A DNA stretch of 64,000 bases from Catenuloplanes indicus (GTDB lineage: Bacteria > Actinomycetota > Actinomycetes > Mycobacteriales > Micromonosporaceae), in the NCBI RefSeq assembly GCF_030813715.1, contig NZ_JAUSUZ010000001.1:2976001-3040000 (forward strand), read 5' to 3'. Under the pieces are notes generated by a model. It was given only the letters and a program-made list of their open reading frames with translations. It ran no database searches and was not told the origin of the DNA. A program made the translations under genes and the position numbers. Shown piece by piece: positions 18,446-27,159 of the stretch (position 1 is the first letter of the stretch; each line of letters begins with the position of its first letter).

Positions 18446-18485
18446 CCGCTTATCGAAAAACAATATATTGATAATCGATAAGCGG
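18446..18485. promoter_or_regulatory. Operator/promoter palindrome of the DUF2975-Xre operon
   Basis: Perfect 11-bp arms CCGCTTATCGA (18446-18456) and TCGATAAGCGG (18475-18485) around an 18-bp A/T-rich centre containing ATATATTG and ATAAT. It lies 12 bp upstream of the DUF2975 start and stands out sharply from the GC-rich surroundings, so promoter and operator probably coincide. Confidence 0.8.
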
Positions 18486-18492
18486 GCGGCCG

Positions 18493-19230
18493 TTGTCAAG
18501 GGCCGGCCACCCGTGGTGCGCGGTCACACCGCCCGGCTACGCGCTCGGCGACATCCAGATCACGGCCGAGTACGTGGTGCACGCGATCCGGCACGCGTAC
18601 GCGGTCAGCGGGCGCCGGATCGCGATCGCCGGGCACAGCCAGGGCGGGTTGGACGCCCGCTTCGCGCTGCGGTTCTGGCCGGACACCCGGGCGATGGTCG
18701 CCGACCACGTCTCGCTCGGCTCACCGCACCACGGCAGCACGGGCAACGACCGGAACTTCCCGCCGGGTACGCCCGGGCCGGCCGCGCTGCTGCAGATGCG
18801 CACGACCGCGGCGCTGATCGAGGCGGTCGACTCCGGCCGTGAGACGTTCCCGGGCATCTCCTAGACCACCATCGCCACCCGCTACGACCAGTACGTCACG
18901 CCGGTCTCCACGGCCGCGCTGCGCGGCCGCTCGGTCACGAACGTCGTCGTGCAGGACGTCTGCCCGGCGAACACGGTCGAGCACGTCGGGCTGGGCACGG
19001 CGGATCCGGTCGCCTACGCGCTGGTGATGGACGCGGTCCGGCACGACGGACCGGCACGCCCGGGACGGCTGGCGGCGGACGTGTGCATGCGGGCGTTCAT
19101 GCCCGGGGTGGACCCGGCCACGTACGAGCGGCGGTTCCCGGAGACGAACGCGGCGATCGTCGCCAACCTGAGCACGGCAACACCGGTGACCGAGGAACCA
19201 CCGCTCAAGCCGTACGTCCTCGCCCGCTGA
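18493..19230 (+). pseudogene. Lipase-type alpha/beta hydrolase remnant with in-frame amber codon
   Basis: One reading frame from about 18493 to 19230 is homologous throughout to secreted actinomycete triacylglycerol lipases: VTPPGYALGDIQITAEYV, the nucleophile elbow IAIAGHSQGG, SLGSPHHGS, then after the stop TTIATRYDQYVTPVSTAA and NTVEHVGLGTADPVAY (His region). A TAG at 18862-18864 splits it at FPGIS/TTIA, where families usually have Tyr (TAC), one base away. The N-terminal part with signal peptide is also missing; the frame is fused to the DUF2975 promoter region. Two independent lesions make this a pseudogene. Confidence 0.8.
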
Positions 19231-19421
19231 CCCGCCCGAGTGCCGGGGCGCGGCCGGTGCCGCGCCCCGGTACGGGACTGGCGGGTTCGTGGTGACCACT
19301 CGGATGCCGGCTCCGACGCGGCGGCCGAGCGGCGGCGGAGGCCGCCGCGGGTTTGCCCGCGGGAGCATGCGGGCCGCACCACGCCGGGAGCGGGAAGAGC
19401 GAGTCCTGGATCTCGGGTCTT

Positions 19422-20417
19422 TCAGTCCTGGTTGGCGACCCGGGCGCGGCCGACCGCGGGGCGGTTGACGGTGGCGCGGCCGGCGGGGCGACCGGTGGAC
19501 CTCGGCGTGGTGCCGGCCGGGCGGCGGCTCAGCGGCGTGCCGCCGGTAACCACCGTCGGCGGGACGCGGGTGTCAAGCTCGTCCGCCGCCGGGTCAGTGG
19601 GCTCGCCCGCCGTCGGCTCGGTGGACGCGGCGGCAGCGGTTGCGACACCGCTCACCGGCGCGACGGCGGCCGCAACCGGCGCCGCGGCCGTCACGGGTGC
19701 GGCGCTCGTGGGGAATTCGTCCGGCGTGCCGGCCGGCGCGTCGAGGCCGTCGAGCTCGGGCTGCACCTCGGCCGGGGACTCGCGGAACGGGCGGATCTCG
19801 CCGGTGAGCAGGCCGGCGTCGCGGGCGGCCGCGTGCCAGCGGAGGCTCTTCATGCCGGTGGTCGCGGCCGTCGCGGCCTCGACGATGCCGACCGCGAGCG
19901 CGGCCACCGCGACCGTGGCCGCGGGCAGGTGACCGGCGAGCGCACCCGCACCGGCGGCCAGCGCGGCCGGCAGGTAGACCGCGGCCCGGGCGCCGACCCG
20001 GCTACGGAGACCGCGCCGGGTCGCGGTGGTGACGTCCGCGGCCGCGATCAGCGACAGCACGACGGTGACCGTGATCGCGAGCGGCGTGCCCGCGCCGATC
20101 AGTCCACGCAGCACCACCAGCGCGCCGATCAACGCGACCGCGGTGGCCACCCTCGCGGGCAGGCGCCGGGCCGGTGTCGCCGCCCGCGGGTCGGTCAGCA
20201 GGTCCGAGACGCGGCAGAACGCGACGCCGAGCAGCCACATGCCGACGAAGACCCCGCCCCAGAGATCCACGGTCGCCGGCCACAGCGCGACGACCAGGCC
20301 GAGCGTCGCCGACAGCCCGCCGAAACTGATCCCCATCCACCAGGCGAGGAGTTCGCGGACCTGGCCGCCCAGGTAGGCGGCCTCGTGGCGGGCGTGGGTG
20401 ACCAGTTCGTGGGGCAT
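19422..20417 (-). CDS. Membrane protein with Ala/Pro-rich cytoplasmic tail
   Basis: 331 residues. Residues 1-195 contain about six hydrophobic segments (for example WWMGISFGGLSATLGLVVAL, then ITVTVVLSLIAAADVTT); the remaining ~135 residues are Ala/Pro/Thr-rich and ordered only loosely, ending in basic RPAGRATVNRPAVGRARVA. No family recognised. ATG 20417 is the first start before the hydrophobic region. The 190 bp downstream (19231-19421) show only small GC-rich hairpins such as CCGCGGG/CCCGCGG at 19345-19362. Confidence 0.7.
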   Translation of the reverse strand: MPHELVTHARHEAAYLGGQVRELLAWWMGISFGGLSATLGLVVALWPATVDLWGGVFVGMWLLGVAFCRVSDLLTDPRAATPARRLPARVATAVALIGALVVLRGLIGAGTPLAITVTVVLSLIAAADVTTATRRGLRSRVGARAAVYLPAALAAGAGALAGHLPAATVAVAALAVGIVEAATAATTGMKSLRWHAAARDAGLLTGEIRPFRESPAEVQPELDGLDAPAGTPDEFPTSAAPVTAAAPVAAAVAPVSGVATAAAASTEPTAGEPTDPAADELDTRVPPTVVTGGTPLSRRPAGTTPRSTGRPAGRATVNRPAVGRARVANQD

Positions 20418-20582
20418 GTCCGGACCAACCTCCGTTTCGGCGTGACGGATACTGCTTTACCCACGAGACCGGGCACACACCCGAGGACGCATCAACCCTT
20501 CGACTGATGCGACGGATTTCACAGGAAGGTCTCAGGAAGCTCTACGATGGGCTCCGGATTTCGGTGCAGTCAGGATGGGGCG

Positions 20583-21047
20583 ATGGACGACAGCGGCGAC
20601 GACGTGCTCGGCACCATCGAGACCGAGATCGCGCTGCTCATGCGCATGGGTGAGGCCACCCGCCGGGCCCTCCCGGTGGAGCCGTACCGCGCACTCGACC
20701 GCGCCGCCTACGTTATCCTCCGCCAGCTCGCCGAGGCCGGCCCCACGAACGTCTCCGCGCTCGCCGCCCGCCTCAACCTGGACGGCTCCACCATCACCCG
20801 CCAGGTCTCCGCCATGCAGCGCGCCGGCCTGGTCACCCGCTCCCCCGACCCGGCCGACGGCCGCGGCACGCTCATCTCCCCCACCGAGCACGGCCTGCAC
20901 TGCGTCTCCGTCGTCCGCGCCGCCCGCCGCGACCTCTACGGCCAGATCCTCGCCGACTGGAACGCCACCGACCGCGCCACCCTCGCCACCCTCATGCACC
21001 GACTGAACGTGTCACTCTCCGCACACAAACCCACCGCGCGCAACTGA
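20583..21047 (+). CDS. MarR family transcriptional regulator
   Basis: 154 residues from ATG 20583 (ribosome site GGATGGGG). Winged-helix core: LDRAAYVILRQLAEAGPTNVSALAARLNLDGSTITRQVSAMQRAGLVTRS, then the wing DPADGRGTLISPTEHG. Dimerisation helices flank it. Encoded immediately upstream of rnpB, but MarR genes usually regulate themselves or a neighbour; no divergent partner target is obvious, since the upstream gene is a membrane protein read in the other direction across a 165-bp gap. Confidence 0.88.
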   Translation: MDDSGDDVLGTIETEIALLMRMGEATRRALPVEPYRALDRAAYVILRQLAEAGPTNVSALAARLNLDGSTITRQVSAMQRAGLVTRSPDPADGRGTLISPTEHGLHCVSVVRAARRDLYGQILADWNATDRATLATLMHRLNVSLSAHKPTARN

Positions 21048-21078
21048 GCACCCCCCACGGTTTGTAGGATGCTGCTTG

Positions 21079-21495
<417 letters not shown>

Positions 21496-21585
21496 CCTTC
21501 CTGATCAAGCCAGTGGATCAGGCCACTGAGCTGCCGTTTCTCCGGTTGATGTTGGCCAGCCTTGGTCAACAAATGTCGCCATCTG

Positions 21586-21636
21586 ACGGCCCAGGGACGG
21601 CCCAGACGACACTCTCACGGCCCAGAGACGGCCCAG
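21586..21636 (+). repeat. Four 9-bp direct repeats, probable arm-type integrase/Xis sites
   Basis: ACGGCCCAG occurs at 21586, 21597, 21617 and 21628, that is, two pairs with 11-bp steps separated by a 20-bp step, all on one helical face. They begin 83 bp inside attL. Related copies lie inside the right end at 35965 and 35976, again 11 bp apart. The layout is that expected for arm sites of a tyrosine recombinase. Confidence 0.7.
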
Positions 21637-21654
21637 GAAGTCCTGAGTGGACAG

Positions 21655-22338
21655 TCAAGAACAGAGATCTTGACGGAGGTACGTCGGGCACCACGCGGGT
21701 AGGTCTGCGGCCCAGATCCGCCATCCGCCGGAGTCCTTCCGAGTCTCGAAGGTCCACGGGTGCGCCTCGCCTCGCATGCGGTTGAAGCCGTTGCCGCCGG
21801 CACTCCAGAGCGGGGCCACCCCGGCGGTGACGGCGGCCTGGTCCGCACGCACGTCACGGTCACGGAACGCACCGAAGTCGAACTCAAGCCTTACCGGACG
21901 CTCGGGGTGGTTGAGATCGTCGGAGTACGAACGCCACTGGTTCAGCAGTTCGTCACGGTGACGCTCGGTGAGAACGCGGGCAAGGCCGGTCTCGTTGTCT
22001 GCCTGGAGCGCGTAGAGGTAGACGTTGACGGCGGCCGTGGGGCTGGCTTCGCCTCGGCCCGCGGCGATCGTCTCGCGTACGAACCAGGTGAGCGGGATTG
22101 ATCCCGCCGCGCAGATGAGCGCGAGAGGAACGACCAGGAGCAGCCAGCCCGAGCGTCTTGCGCGGCGCTTCTGCGGGAGCGCAATTCCAGGGGCGGAAGT
22201 GAGCGGGTATGGGGCTCCTTGACTGCGGCGCAAGCCGCAGCTCGCCCCTGCCTGACTGTCCCGTCCGCCGTCGACCCACCCTCCGGGGTGCAGGCCGGCG
22301 CCGGGACCGCCACCACGCTGGAACCGCAAGCGACCCAC
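21655..22338 (-). CDS. Element-borne single-span protein of unknown function
   Basis: About 227 residues from GTG 22338, but the true start is uncertain: the first 50 residues overlap a large hairpin and look non-coding, and a TTG at 22233 is an alternative. The credible part has a basic stretch (QKRRARRSG), one membrane helix (LLLVVPLALICAAGSIPLTW), then a ~150-residue extracellular domain containing VNVYLYALQADNETGLARVL and several Trp, similar in shape to NTF2-like or Mce-associated domains. A truncated relative (shared words WFVRETIA and RGEAS) lies beyond attR at 36071. Likely a conserved left-end gene of this element family. Confidence 0.6.
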   Translation of the reverse strand: MGRLRFQRGGGPGAGLHPGGWVDGGRDSQAGASCGLRRSQGAPYPLTSAPGIALPQKRRARRSGWLLLVVPLALICAAGSIPLTWFVRETIAAGRGEASPTAAVNVYLYALQADNETGLARVLTERHRDELLNQWRSYSDDLNHPERPVRLEFDFGAFRDRDVRADQAAVTAGVAPLWSAGGNGFNRMRGEAHPWTFETRKDSGGWRIWAADLPAWCPTYLRQDLCS

Positions 22339-22407
22339 CCAAGCTGGCGGTCCCGGCGCCGGCCTGCTCGGCTCTGCCTGGGTCGACGGTGGGCGGGGCA
22401 GTCAGGC
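22250..22407. repeat. Large imperfect inverted repeat in a 410-bp non-coding stretch
   Basis: Two 62-nt arms, 22250-22311 and 22346-22407, are complementary with few mismatches (shared cores GCCTGACTG, CCGTCGACCCA and AGGCCGGCGCCGGGACCGCC) around a 34-nt loop. Downstream to about 22640 are more GC-rich hairpins, for example GCCCCGGT/ACCGGGGC. I see no gene in 22339-22784. In a rolling-circle element such structures could be a single- or double-strand origin; this is inference. Confidence 0.65.
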
Positions 22408-22784
22408 TCCCCCTGGACCAGCCACGGACCGCAGGCCACCCGGCTTTTGCTGCCCCGGAGTCAGAGGCCCCCGCCGGAGGCGCCTTTGACCTCGCCCTTG
22501 CCAGACGCCATAGGCGCGGCCCTCCCGGCGGCAGTCGGCGACTTCCCGCCCCGGTGCCGCAGGCAACCGGGGCGGCTTGCCGCCGGCCGGGCTCGCCGCG
22601 CCGCGCGCCGCAGGCGCGCCTTGATCCCAAACAGACCAATTCGGCAGTATCGCCCTCTTGATTGCCCGCCCACGTTCCAGGCTAGCCAGACGGTATCGAG
22701 CTAAACGAGTGTTCAGGAGAAACTTTACCGCCCTGCCGACATCGACAGATGATAGCCCTTGCCCTCGTAGACCATAATGGAGCC

Positions 22785-23621
22785 GTGTCGGATCAACATG
22801 ATGCAGCGGCATCTCAACCTCATGGCGACGACCCTTATTTTCTTGCGCCGATACGTCGACGATGGATTGATTTGCTCGTTCTTCTGCCACTAATGTCAGG
22901 CCTGCTTACCGCTCTGCAAGTCTGGCAGTTCGCAGAAGGAGACTCCACAACCGTTCGATTTTTAGTTAAGACCTTAAACATTCAGACCGCACTTTTCATC
23001 CACTTGACTCCTGTCGTTCTTGCCATAATTTTCTATTTCTGCCTGGTCTATCAGATAAATTACGCCATCGTGGTCGCCAAGTCGCTATTTCCGAATCGCT
23101 TGACCCTCTTGGGGTCCATTAGTCAGCCGCAGTACGCCCGATCGACACTACTTCTACTTCCAACGGTCGCACTATTATTGACTACGGCAATCACGCTTCC
23201 AATATTTATAGTTTTGACCTGCTTTGGATACGCGGCAATACAATACGGCGGGCGCATCCTTTTGAGTCGACGCGGTATCAAACCTGGAGCCAGCGACTTC
23301 GCGTTGATGGCCTTGCAGCTGGGCATGGTGCTTTTCTTCGCCCATTACATGGAGGCGCAACCATGGCTTCCCGCAGAGACGGCTCTTGTAGGCGTGCCAG
23401 CGAAGGGCTCTGTGATCTACGTCCTGGAATCCACCGATGGGCATACCACATTCCTGGATGCTCATAACGGGAAAGTAAGCACACTCCCGAATCTTTTGGT
23501 ACAAAATCGCGCGGCTTGCGATGACAACCCTAGCAGCTCATGGTGGGAGAAACGTTCGATATCGTTTCTACCTCGCGGCAGCACAGGGGTTGGTCACCAA
23601 CCAGCATGCCCAGGACTCTAG
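22785..23621 (+). CDS. Multi-span membrane protein of unknown function, AT-richer cargo
   Basis: 278 residues from GTG 22785 (TGGAG 5 nt upstream; ATG 22749 possible). After a polar N-terminus come about five hydrophobic helices (LLVLLPLMSGLLTALQVW; TALFIHLTPVVLAIIFYFC; STLLLLPTVALLLTTAITLP and others), then a soluble C-terminal domain with a beta-rich segment SVIYVLESTDGHTTFLDAHNG. Codon choice and base composition are far less GC-biased than the surroundings, a clear sign of recent acquisition. Its 3' end overlaps the convergent GNAT gene by 4 bp. No family recognised. Confidence 0.65.
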   Translation: MSDQHDAAASQPHGDDPYFLAPIRRRWIDLLVLLPLMSGLLTALQVWQFAEGDSTTVRFLVKTLNIQTALFIHLTPVVLAIIFYFCLVYQINYAIVVAKSLFPNRLTLLGSISQPQYARSTLLLLPTVALLLTTAITLPIFIVLTCFGYAAIQYGGRILLSRRGIKPGASDFALMALQLGMVLFFAHYMEAQPWLPAETALVGVPAKGSVIYVLESTDGHTTFLDAHNGKVSTLPNLLVQNRAACDDNPSSSWWEKRSISFLPRGSTGVGHQPACPGL

Positions 23622-24145
23622 TCGGTCGAAAGCAAAGAGTAGAGAAGAGAGTCGCGCCACGAGCCATTAGTGAAGACATGATCCCTAAGCCTTCCTTCAT
23701 ATTTCATGCCAACTTTTCGCGCGATAGCCAAAGACGCTGCATTGTTTGGACCTATGGCGGCAGTAATTCGGCGCAGGGCAAGCTGGTCGAAGCCAAAATT
23801 GATCAGTATATGAACAGAATCGGTAGCGTAGCCACATCCCCACTGATCCGCATTGACGGCATATCCGATCTTTGCCGCCCTGACGCCTCCGAGCGCAAGT
23901 CGGGTAAACCCGATCAGCTTGTCGTCACCGCGAGTTACGGCCAAATAGAATTCATTACGCGCATGATGTCTCGATCGCTCGATAGCGCCAGCCACCATTT
24001 CGATGGATTGTTCCATGGTGCGACTGTCGAAGGACAGGTACTGAGTGACCCGATCGTCGCCGACGATGGCGTGCACGTCGGCAGCGTCGTCTTCGCGGAA
24101 TTCGCGCAGCGTGACAACGCGGCCAGTGAGAGTTACTGGGTGCAT
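23618..24145 (-). CDS. GNAT family N-acetyltransferase (RimJ/RimL-like)
   Basis: 175 residues. LTGRVVTLREFREDDAADV at the start, LIGFTRLAL strand, AKIGYAVNADQWGCGYATDS containing the acetyl-CoA loop (Q/RxxGxG/A type), and IGPNNAASLAIARKVGMKYEG, the hallmark of RimL-type protein or antibiotic acetyltransferases. Acceptor unknown. Base composition is intermediate, like the neighbouring cargo gene. Divergent from the HAD gene across 93 bp. Confidence 0.85.
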   Translation of the reverse strand: MHPVTLTGRVVTLREFREDDAADVHAIVGDDRVTQYLSFDSRTMEQSIEMVAGAIERSRHHARNEFYLAVTRGDDKLIGFTRLALGGVRAAKIGYAVNADQWGCGYATDSVHILINFGFDQLALRRITAAIGPNNAASLAIARKVGMKYEGRLRDHVFTNGSWRDSLLYSLLSTD

Positions 24146-24238
24146 GGTTTGATTTTGGCCTATCTAGGCGAAGCTGCCCATAGAAGCCACAGTGCAAGCA
24201 CGTGACGCCGCCGGCCGTTGAGACGTAGGCTCTACGCC

Positions 24239-24898
24239 ATGATTCGAGCGGCCGTCTTCGATGTTGGTGAGTGCCTGGTTAACGAAGGCCGGGAGTATGG
24301 GACCTGGGCTGACTGGCTTGGAGTGCCCCGACATACGTTCTCAGCGGTCTTCGGTGCGGTGGTCGCGCAGGGCCTCGACTATCGCGACACGTTTCAAGTG
24401 TTCCGGCCTGGTTTCGACCTAGCGGAGGAACGAGAGAAGCGGACAGCGGCGGGCAAGCCAGAGTGGTTCGGAGAAGATGATCTCTACGCCGATGTTCGGC
24501 CCACTCTTAGCACGCTGCGGGCTGATGGGCTCTGGGTCGGCATCGCCGGGAATCAGACGGTTCGTGCTGGCCGGTTGCTGCGTGGCTTGGACCTCCCGAG
24601 CGACCTAATCGCGACATCAGATGACTGGGGGGTGTCGAAGCCTGACCCGGCGTTCTTCGAGGCGGTAGCGAAGGAGATGCCCTGCGGGCCGGAGGAGGCG
24701 TTGTATGTCGGGGATCGGCTGGACAACGACATCCGGCCCGCGGTGGAGGTGGGGTTCAAGACGGCCTTGATCAAGCGAGGGCCATGGGCGACGATTCAGC
24801 AGCTCGATCCGGACGCGGCGCGGTTGCCGACGTTCCGGATCGATTCGCTGGCGGAGCTGCCGGGGCTCATCGCGGAGTTCAACGCCGCAGAGCGCTGA
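24239..24898 (+). CDS. HAD family hydrolase
   Basis: 219 residues from ATG 24239 (a TTG at 24218 is also in frame). Motif I is VFDVGECL: the nucleophile Asp is present but the second acidic position is Gly, as in some HAD subfamilies. Motif II is IAGNQT, where a Thr/Ser ends the strand; motif III Lys lies in DWGVSKPDPAFF; motif IV is ALYVGDRLDNDI. The cap is small and alpha-helical. Probably a phosphatase for a small metabolite. The end overlaps the convergent Xre-TPR gene by 20 bp. Confidence 0.85.
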   Translation: MIRAAVFDVGECLVNEGREYGTWADWLGVPRHTFSAVFGAVVAQGLDYRDTFQVFRPGFDLAEEREKRTAAGKPEWFGEDDLYADVRPTLSTLRADGLWVGIAGNQTVRAGRLLRGLDLPSDLIATSDDWGVSKPDPAFFEAVAKEMPCGPEEALYVGDRLDNDIRPAVEVGFKTALIKRGPWATIQQLDPDAARLPTFRIDSLAELPGLIAEFNAAER

Positions 24899-26144
24899 GG
24901 GTGGTCTGCCAGCCGTAAAGACGATCGTCCAGGCGGCGAACGGCGTCGGTGTCGGCCCAGGGCTGGAGCGCTTGGCGGACTTCCCGTATGCGCTCCATGC
25001 CCGTGGCATACCAGGTGAGAGCGAGTTGATCGAGGGTCTCCTCGGCGCGGGCGCACGCGGCCTCGGGATTCTTCTCGGCGGCTTCGACGGCTGCGAGATC
25101 TCCGAGGATGACCGTGCGTTGCTTACCCTCGGCGGCGGGGAGGGCGGCCAGCGCTGCCGTCAGAGTGTTGCGGGCCTGGGCGTACCGCTTGGCCTTGAGT
25201 TCGGTGTTGCCCTTGAAGGCGGCGAGACGAACCGGGGAGAACCAGGTGAACCACTCGGGCGACTCGTGGTCGGAGCCGGCGGCGAGGGTCGCTTCAGCGT
25301 GGTCGATGGCGCGCAGGCCTTCGATGGGGTGACCGCAGCGGGCCTCGCACTCGGCTTCGACAGCGTCGATCCAGGCCACGAACTCGGCTGACGCGGGGCC
25401 ACGCCGAGCATAAGCACGGGCGGCGCGGATGCGTTCACTGGCGTCGTCGCGGCGGTTGGACCAGCCGGGGATGAAGGCGGCGTGGGCAAGAATGGCGGCA
25501 CCAAGGATCGGGTCGTCTGCCTCGCCTGCGGCCTGGAGGGCGCGGACGAAGGAAGCATCTGCCTCTTCCGGCTGACGCAGGTCGAAGAACTCGATGCGGC
25601 CGGCCAGAAGCAGCGATTCGCCCAACGCGGTGGCGAGGACCCGGCGGGCGATGCCGTGGGTTTCGGTGAGCAGGTGCAGGCCTAGCCGGGTGTGCTCGAC
25701 CACAGTGGGGTGCAGGTGGTCCGGCTTCACGCTCCAGTAGAGACGGCGATGCGCGACGGTGATGCTGGCGTAGTCGGCGCCGATGGTCGCCGGCTGGAGC
25801 GACGTGGTCGCCTGCGGAAGCGGCATCGCGGGGGCCACCGAGTTGGGCGCAGACTGCGGCGGTGACTCAGAGGCCGGCGCACCCGAGGGCTGCCACGGTG
25901 CCGTGAAGCCGAGCTGCTCGATCGGGAGCTGAAGTACGTGCGTCAAGAGGCGCTGGTGGTCGGCGCGCGGCCACGGTGGCGCTGGGGACTCCCAACGGCG
26001 GACCTGCCGAACGCTGACCTCCATACGACCGAGCCCAATGCGTGGGGCGGTCTGGGTCAAGGCGTCGGCGAACGCCTGCTGGGAGGCGTAGCCGGCGTGC
26101 TGGCGGGCGGCCTTGAGCCGCGTGTTGCCAGTCGGGCGGGTCAT
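24879..26144 (-). CDS. Xre-type regulator with TPR-like C-terminal domain
   Basis: 421 residues. ATG 26144 follows CTAGGAGG. The N-terminal ~75 residues form a divergent HTH (LKAARQHAGYASQQAFADAL, SVRQVRRWE), followed by a Pro/Ser linker (about 85-125) and a helical repeat domain (about 150-400) rich in Ala/Glu with ARAYARRG and KAKRYAQARNTL units. Proteins of this plan are frequent in Streptomyces and Micromonosporaceae and often sit beside small metabolic genes. It may control the adjacent HAD or GNAT cargo; ligand unknown. Confidence 0.8.
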   Translation of the reverse strand: MTRPTGNTRLKAARQHAGYASQQAFADALTQTAPRIGLGRMEVSVRQVRRWESPAPPWPRADHQRLLTHVLQLPIEQLGFTAPWQPSGAPASESPPQSAPNSVAPAMPLPQATTSLQPATIGADYASITVAHRRLYWSVKPDHLHPTVVEHTRLGLHLLTETHGIARRVLATALGESLLLAGRIEFFDLRQPEEADASFVRALQAAGEADDPILGAAILAHAAFIPGWSNRRDDASERIRAARAYARRGPASAEFVAWIDAVEAECEARCGHPIEGLRAIDHAEATLAAGSDHESPEWFTWFSPVRLAAFKGNTELKAKRYAQARNTLTAALAALPAAEGKQRTVILGDLAAVEAAEKNPEAACARAEETLDQLALTWYATGMERIREVRQALQPWADTDAVRRLDDRLYGWQTTLSALRR

Positions 26145-26299
26145 GGTTTCCTCCTAGACTCAGCGGTCCTTACGGTCATCCAAGTATGGACATCGGGCGG
26201 CCTTCATAACGAGGACCATAGCGAAAGGCCCTTCAAAAGTCCTCTTTAGGTCCTCATCACGTCCTTCGATTAGTCCACCGCTTCGGACAAGCTCGTTCT

Positions 26300-26560
26300 A
26301 TGAGCGACGAGGGCGCGGCACCTTCAACCACTGCTGACACAGCATCTTCGGCAGTGCTGCTGGGTGCCCCCGGCAGAGCCGAGGGTTCCGCCGCCCGCCG
26401 CAAGTGCGCTGCCTGTGAAGGACGCGGCTGGAAGCTGACCACCAGCCTCCGAGTCCTTCCGGTCGCCGAGCACTCGGTGGCCATGCCCCGCCGCGACTGT
26501 CTCGACTGCGGTGGGACAGGCACCGGGCGCACCGAGCGGCGCCTAGCTCATCGCTCATGA
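26300..26560 (+). CDS. Small DnaJ-type zinc-finger protein
   Basis: 86 residues from ATG 26300. Two CxxCxGxG half-fingers, KCAACEGRGW and DCLDCGGTGTG, are separated by a loop of about 25 residues and would bind one zinc, as in the central domain of DnaJ, with no J domain. Short proteins of this kind recur in AICEs. Divergent from the Xre-TPR regulator; the 155-bp gap contains several repeated GTCCT/AGGAC words. Confidence 0.7.
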   Translation: MSDEGAAPSTTADTASSAVLLGAPGRAEGSAARRKCAACEGRGWKLTTSLRVLPVAEHSVAMPRRDCLDCGGTGTGRTERRLAHRS

Positions 26561-26663
26561 ACAGCGCCGGGGCAGGTTTGGCAAGAGCCTGTCTCGGCGT
26601 CACCCAAGCCGCGACGAGTGGGCGGTGCGGGTGCGAGGCGCTGATCGACCGCCTCGTGATTGG

Positions 26664-26700
26664 GCGCCGGGGCGGGAAACAGGAGAGCCCGCCCCGGCGC
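26664..26700 (+). terminator. Strong hairpin in a 308-bp gap between element genes
   Basis: Perfect 13-bp stem GCGCCGGGGCGGG (26664-26676) and complement (26688-26700), loop of 11 nt. Further small stems follow (CCGCACC/GGTGCGG and AGGTGCG/CGCACCT). 26561-26868 shows no gene; the cluster may act as terminator or as a structured leader for 26869. Confidence 0.55.
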
Positions 26701-26868
26701 TGCCCAAATCCGCACCCGTAACGGCAGGTGCGGCATCGAAGGTGCGTGTTGAGCGCACCTCGTGATCAGGCGCCGGGACGGCGCCCGTCCCCTCCTGGCT
26801 CGCAACAGAAGGGAGAGGGAGAGTTCCTCGCCGTCCCGGTGCCGCCACGCGGAAGAGAGGACGAATCC

Positions 26869-27159
26869 ATGGACGCGTCTCTGCCAGCCGCCGCGGCCGG
26901 CGTAGTACCCGAGCCGCCGGAGAGTGTCGCTGACCGACTGATGTGGCAGTTGTCGTGGCGTTTGCTGGCCGACCACGTGCAGGGCGCGGACGGGTTCTGC
27001 GTGGTGTGCCGACCGTGGGCTGTCGCGCCGTGCCGTGTCCGGTATCTCGCGCTGGCAGGGCTCCGCGCCAGTACCTCCGGCCGTTGCGGCGACACGCGAT
27101 CCCGGCGAACGCCGGCGCGCGGACGCGCATCCGTTCCGCGGGCGGGGCGGTCGCGGTGA
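26869..27159 (+). CDS. Small AICE protein of unknown function
   Basis: 96 residues from ATG 26869 (ribosome site GGAAGAGAGGACG). Contains the readable core ESVADRLMWQLSWRLLADHV and GFCVVCRPWAVAPCRVRYLA with a CxxC and a later Cys, followed by an Arg-rich tail. Its stop overlaps the next GTG (GTGA). Proteins with this MWQLSWRLLADH/CVVCR pattern are a standard AICE hypothetical family as I remember them. Confidence 0.65.
   Translation: MDASLPAAAAGVVPEPPESVADRLMWQLSWRLLADHVQGADGFCVVCRPWAVAPCRVRYLALAGLRASTSGRCGDTRSRRTPARGRASVPRAGRSR

Noticed and set aside
22402-22890. A 162-residue minus-strand reading frame
   Set aside because: Runs through the GC-rich hairpin region and opposite the membrane protein start; composition is non-protein-like.
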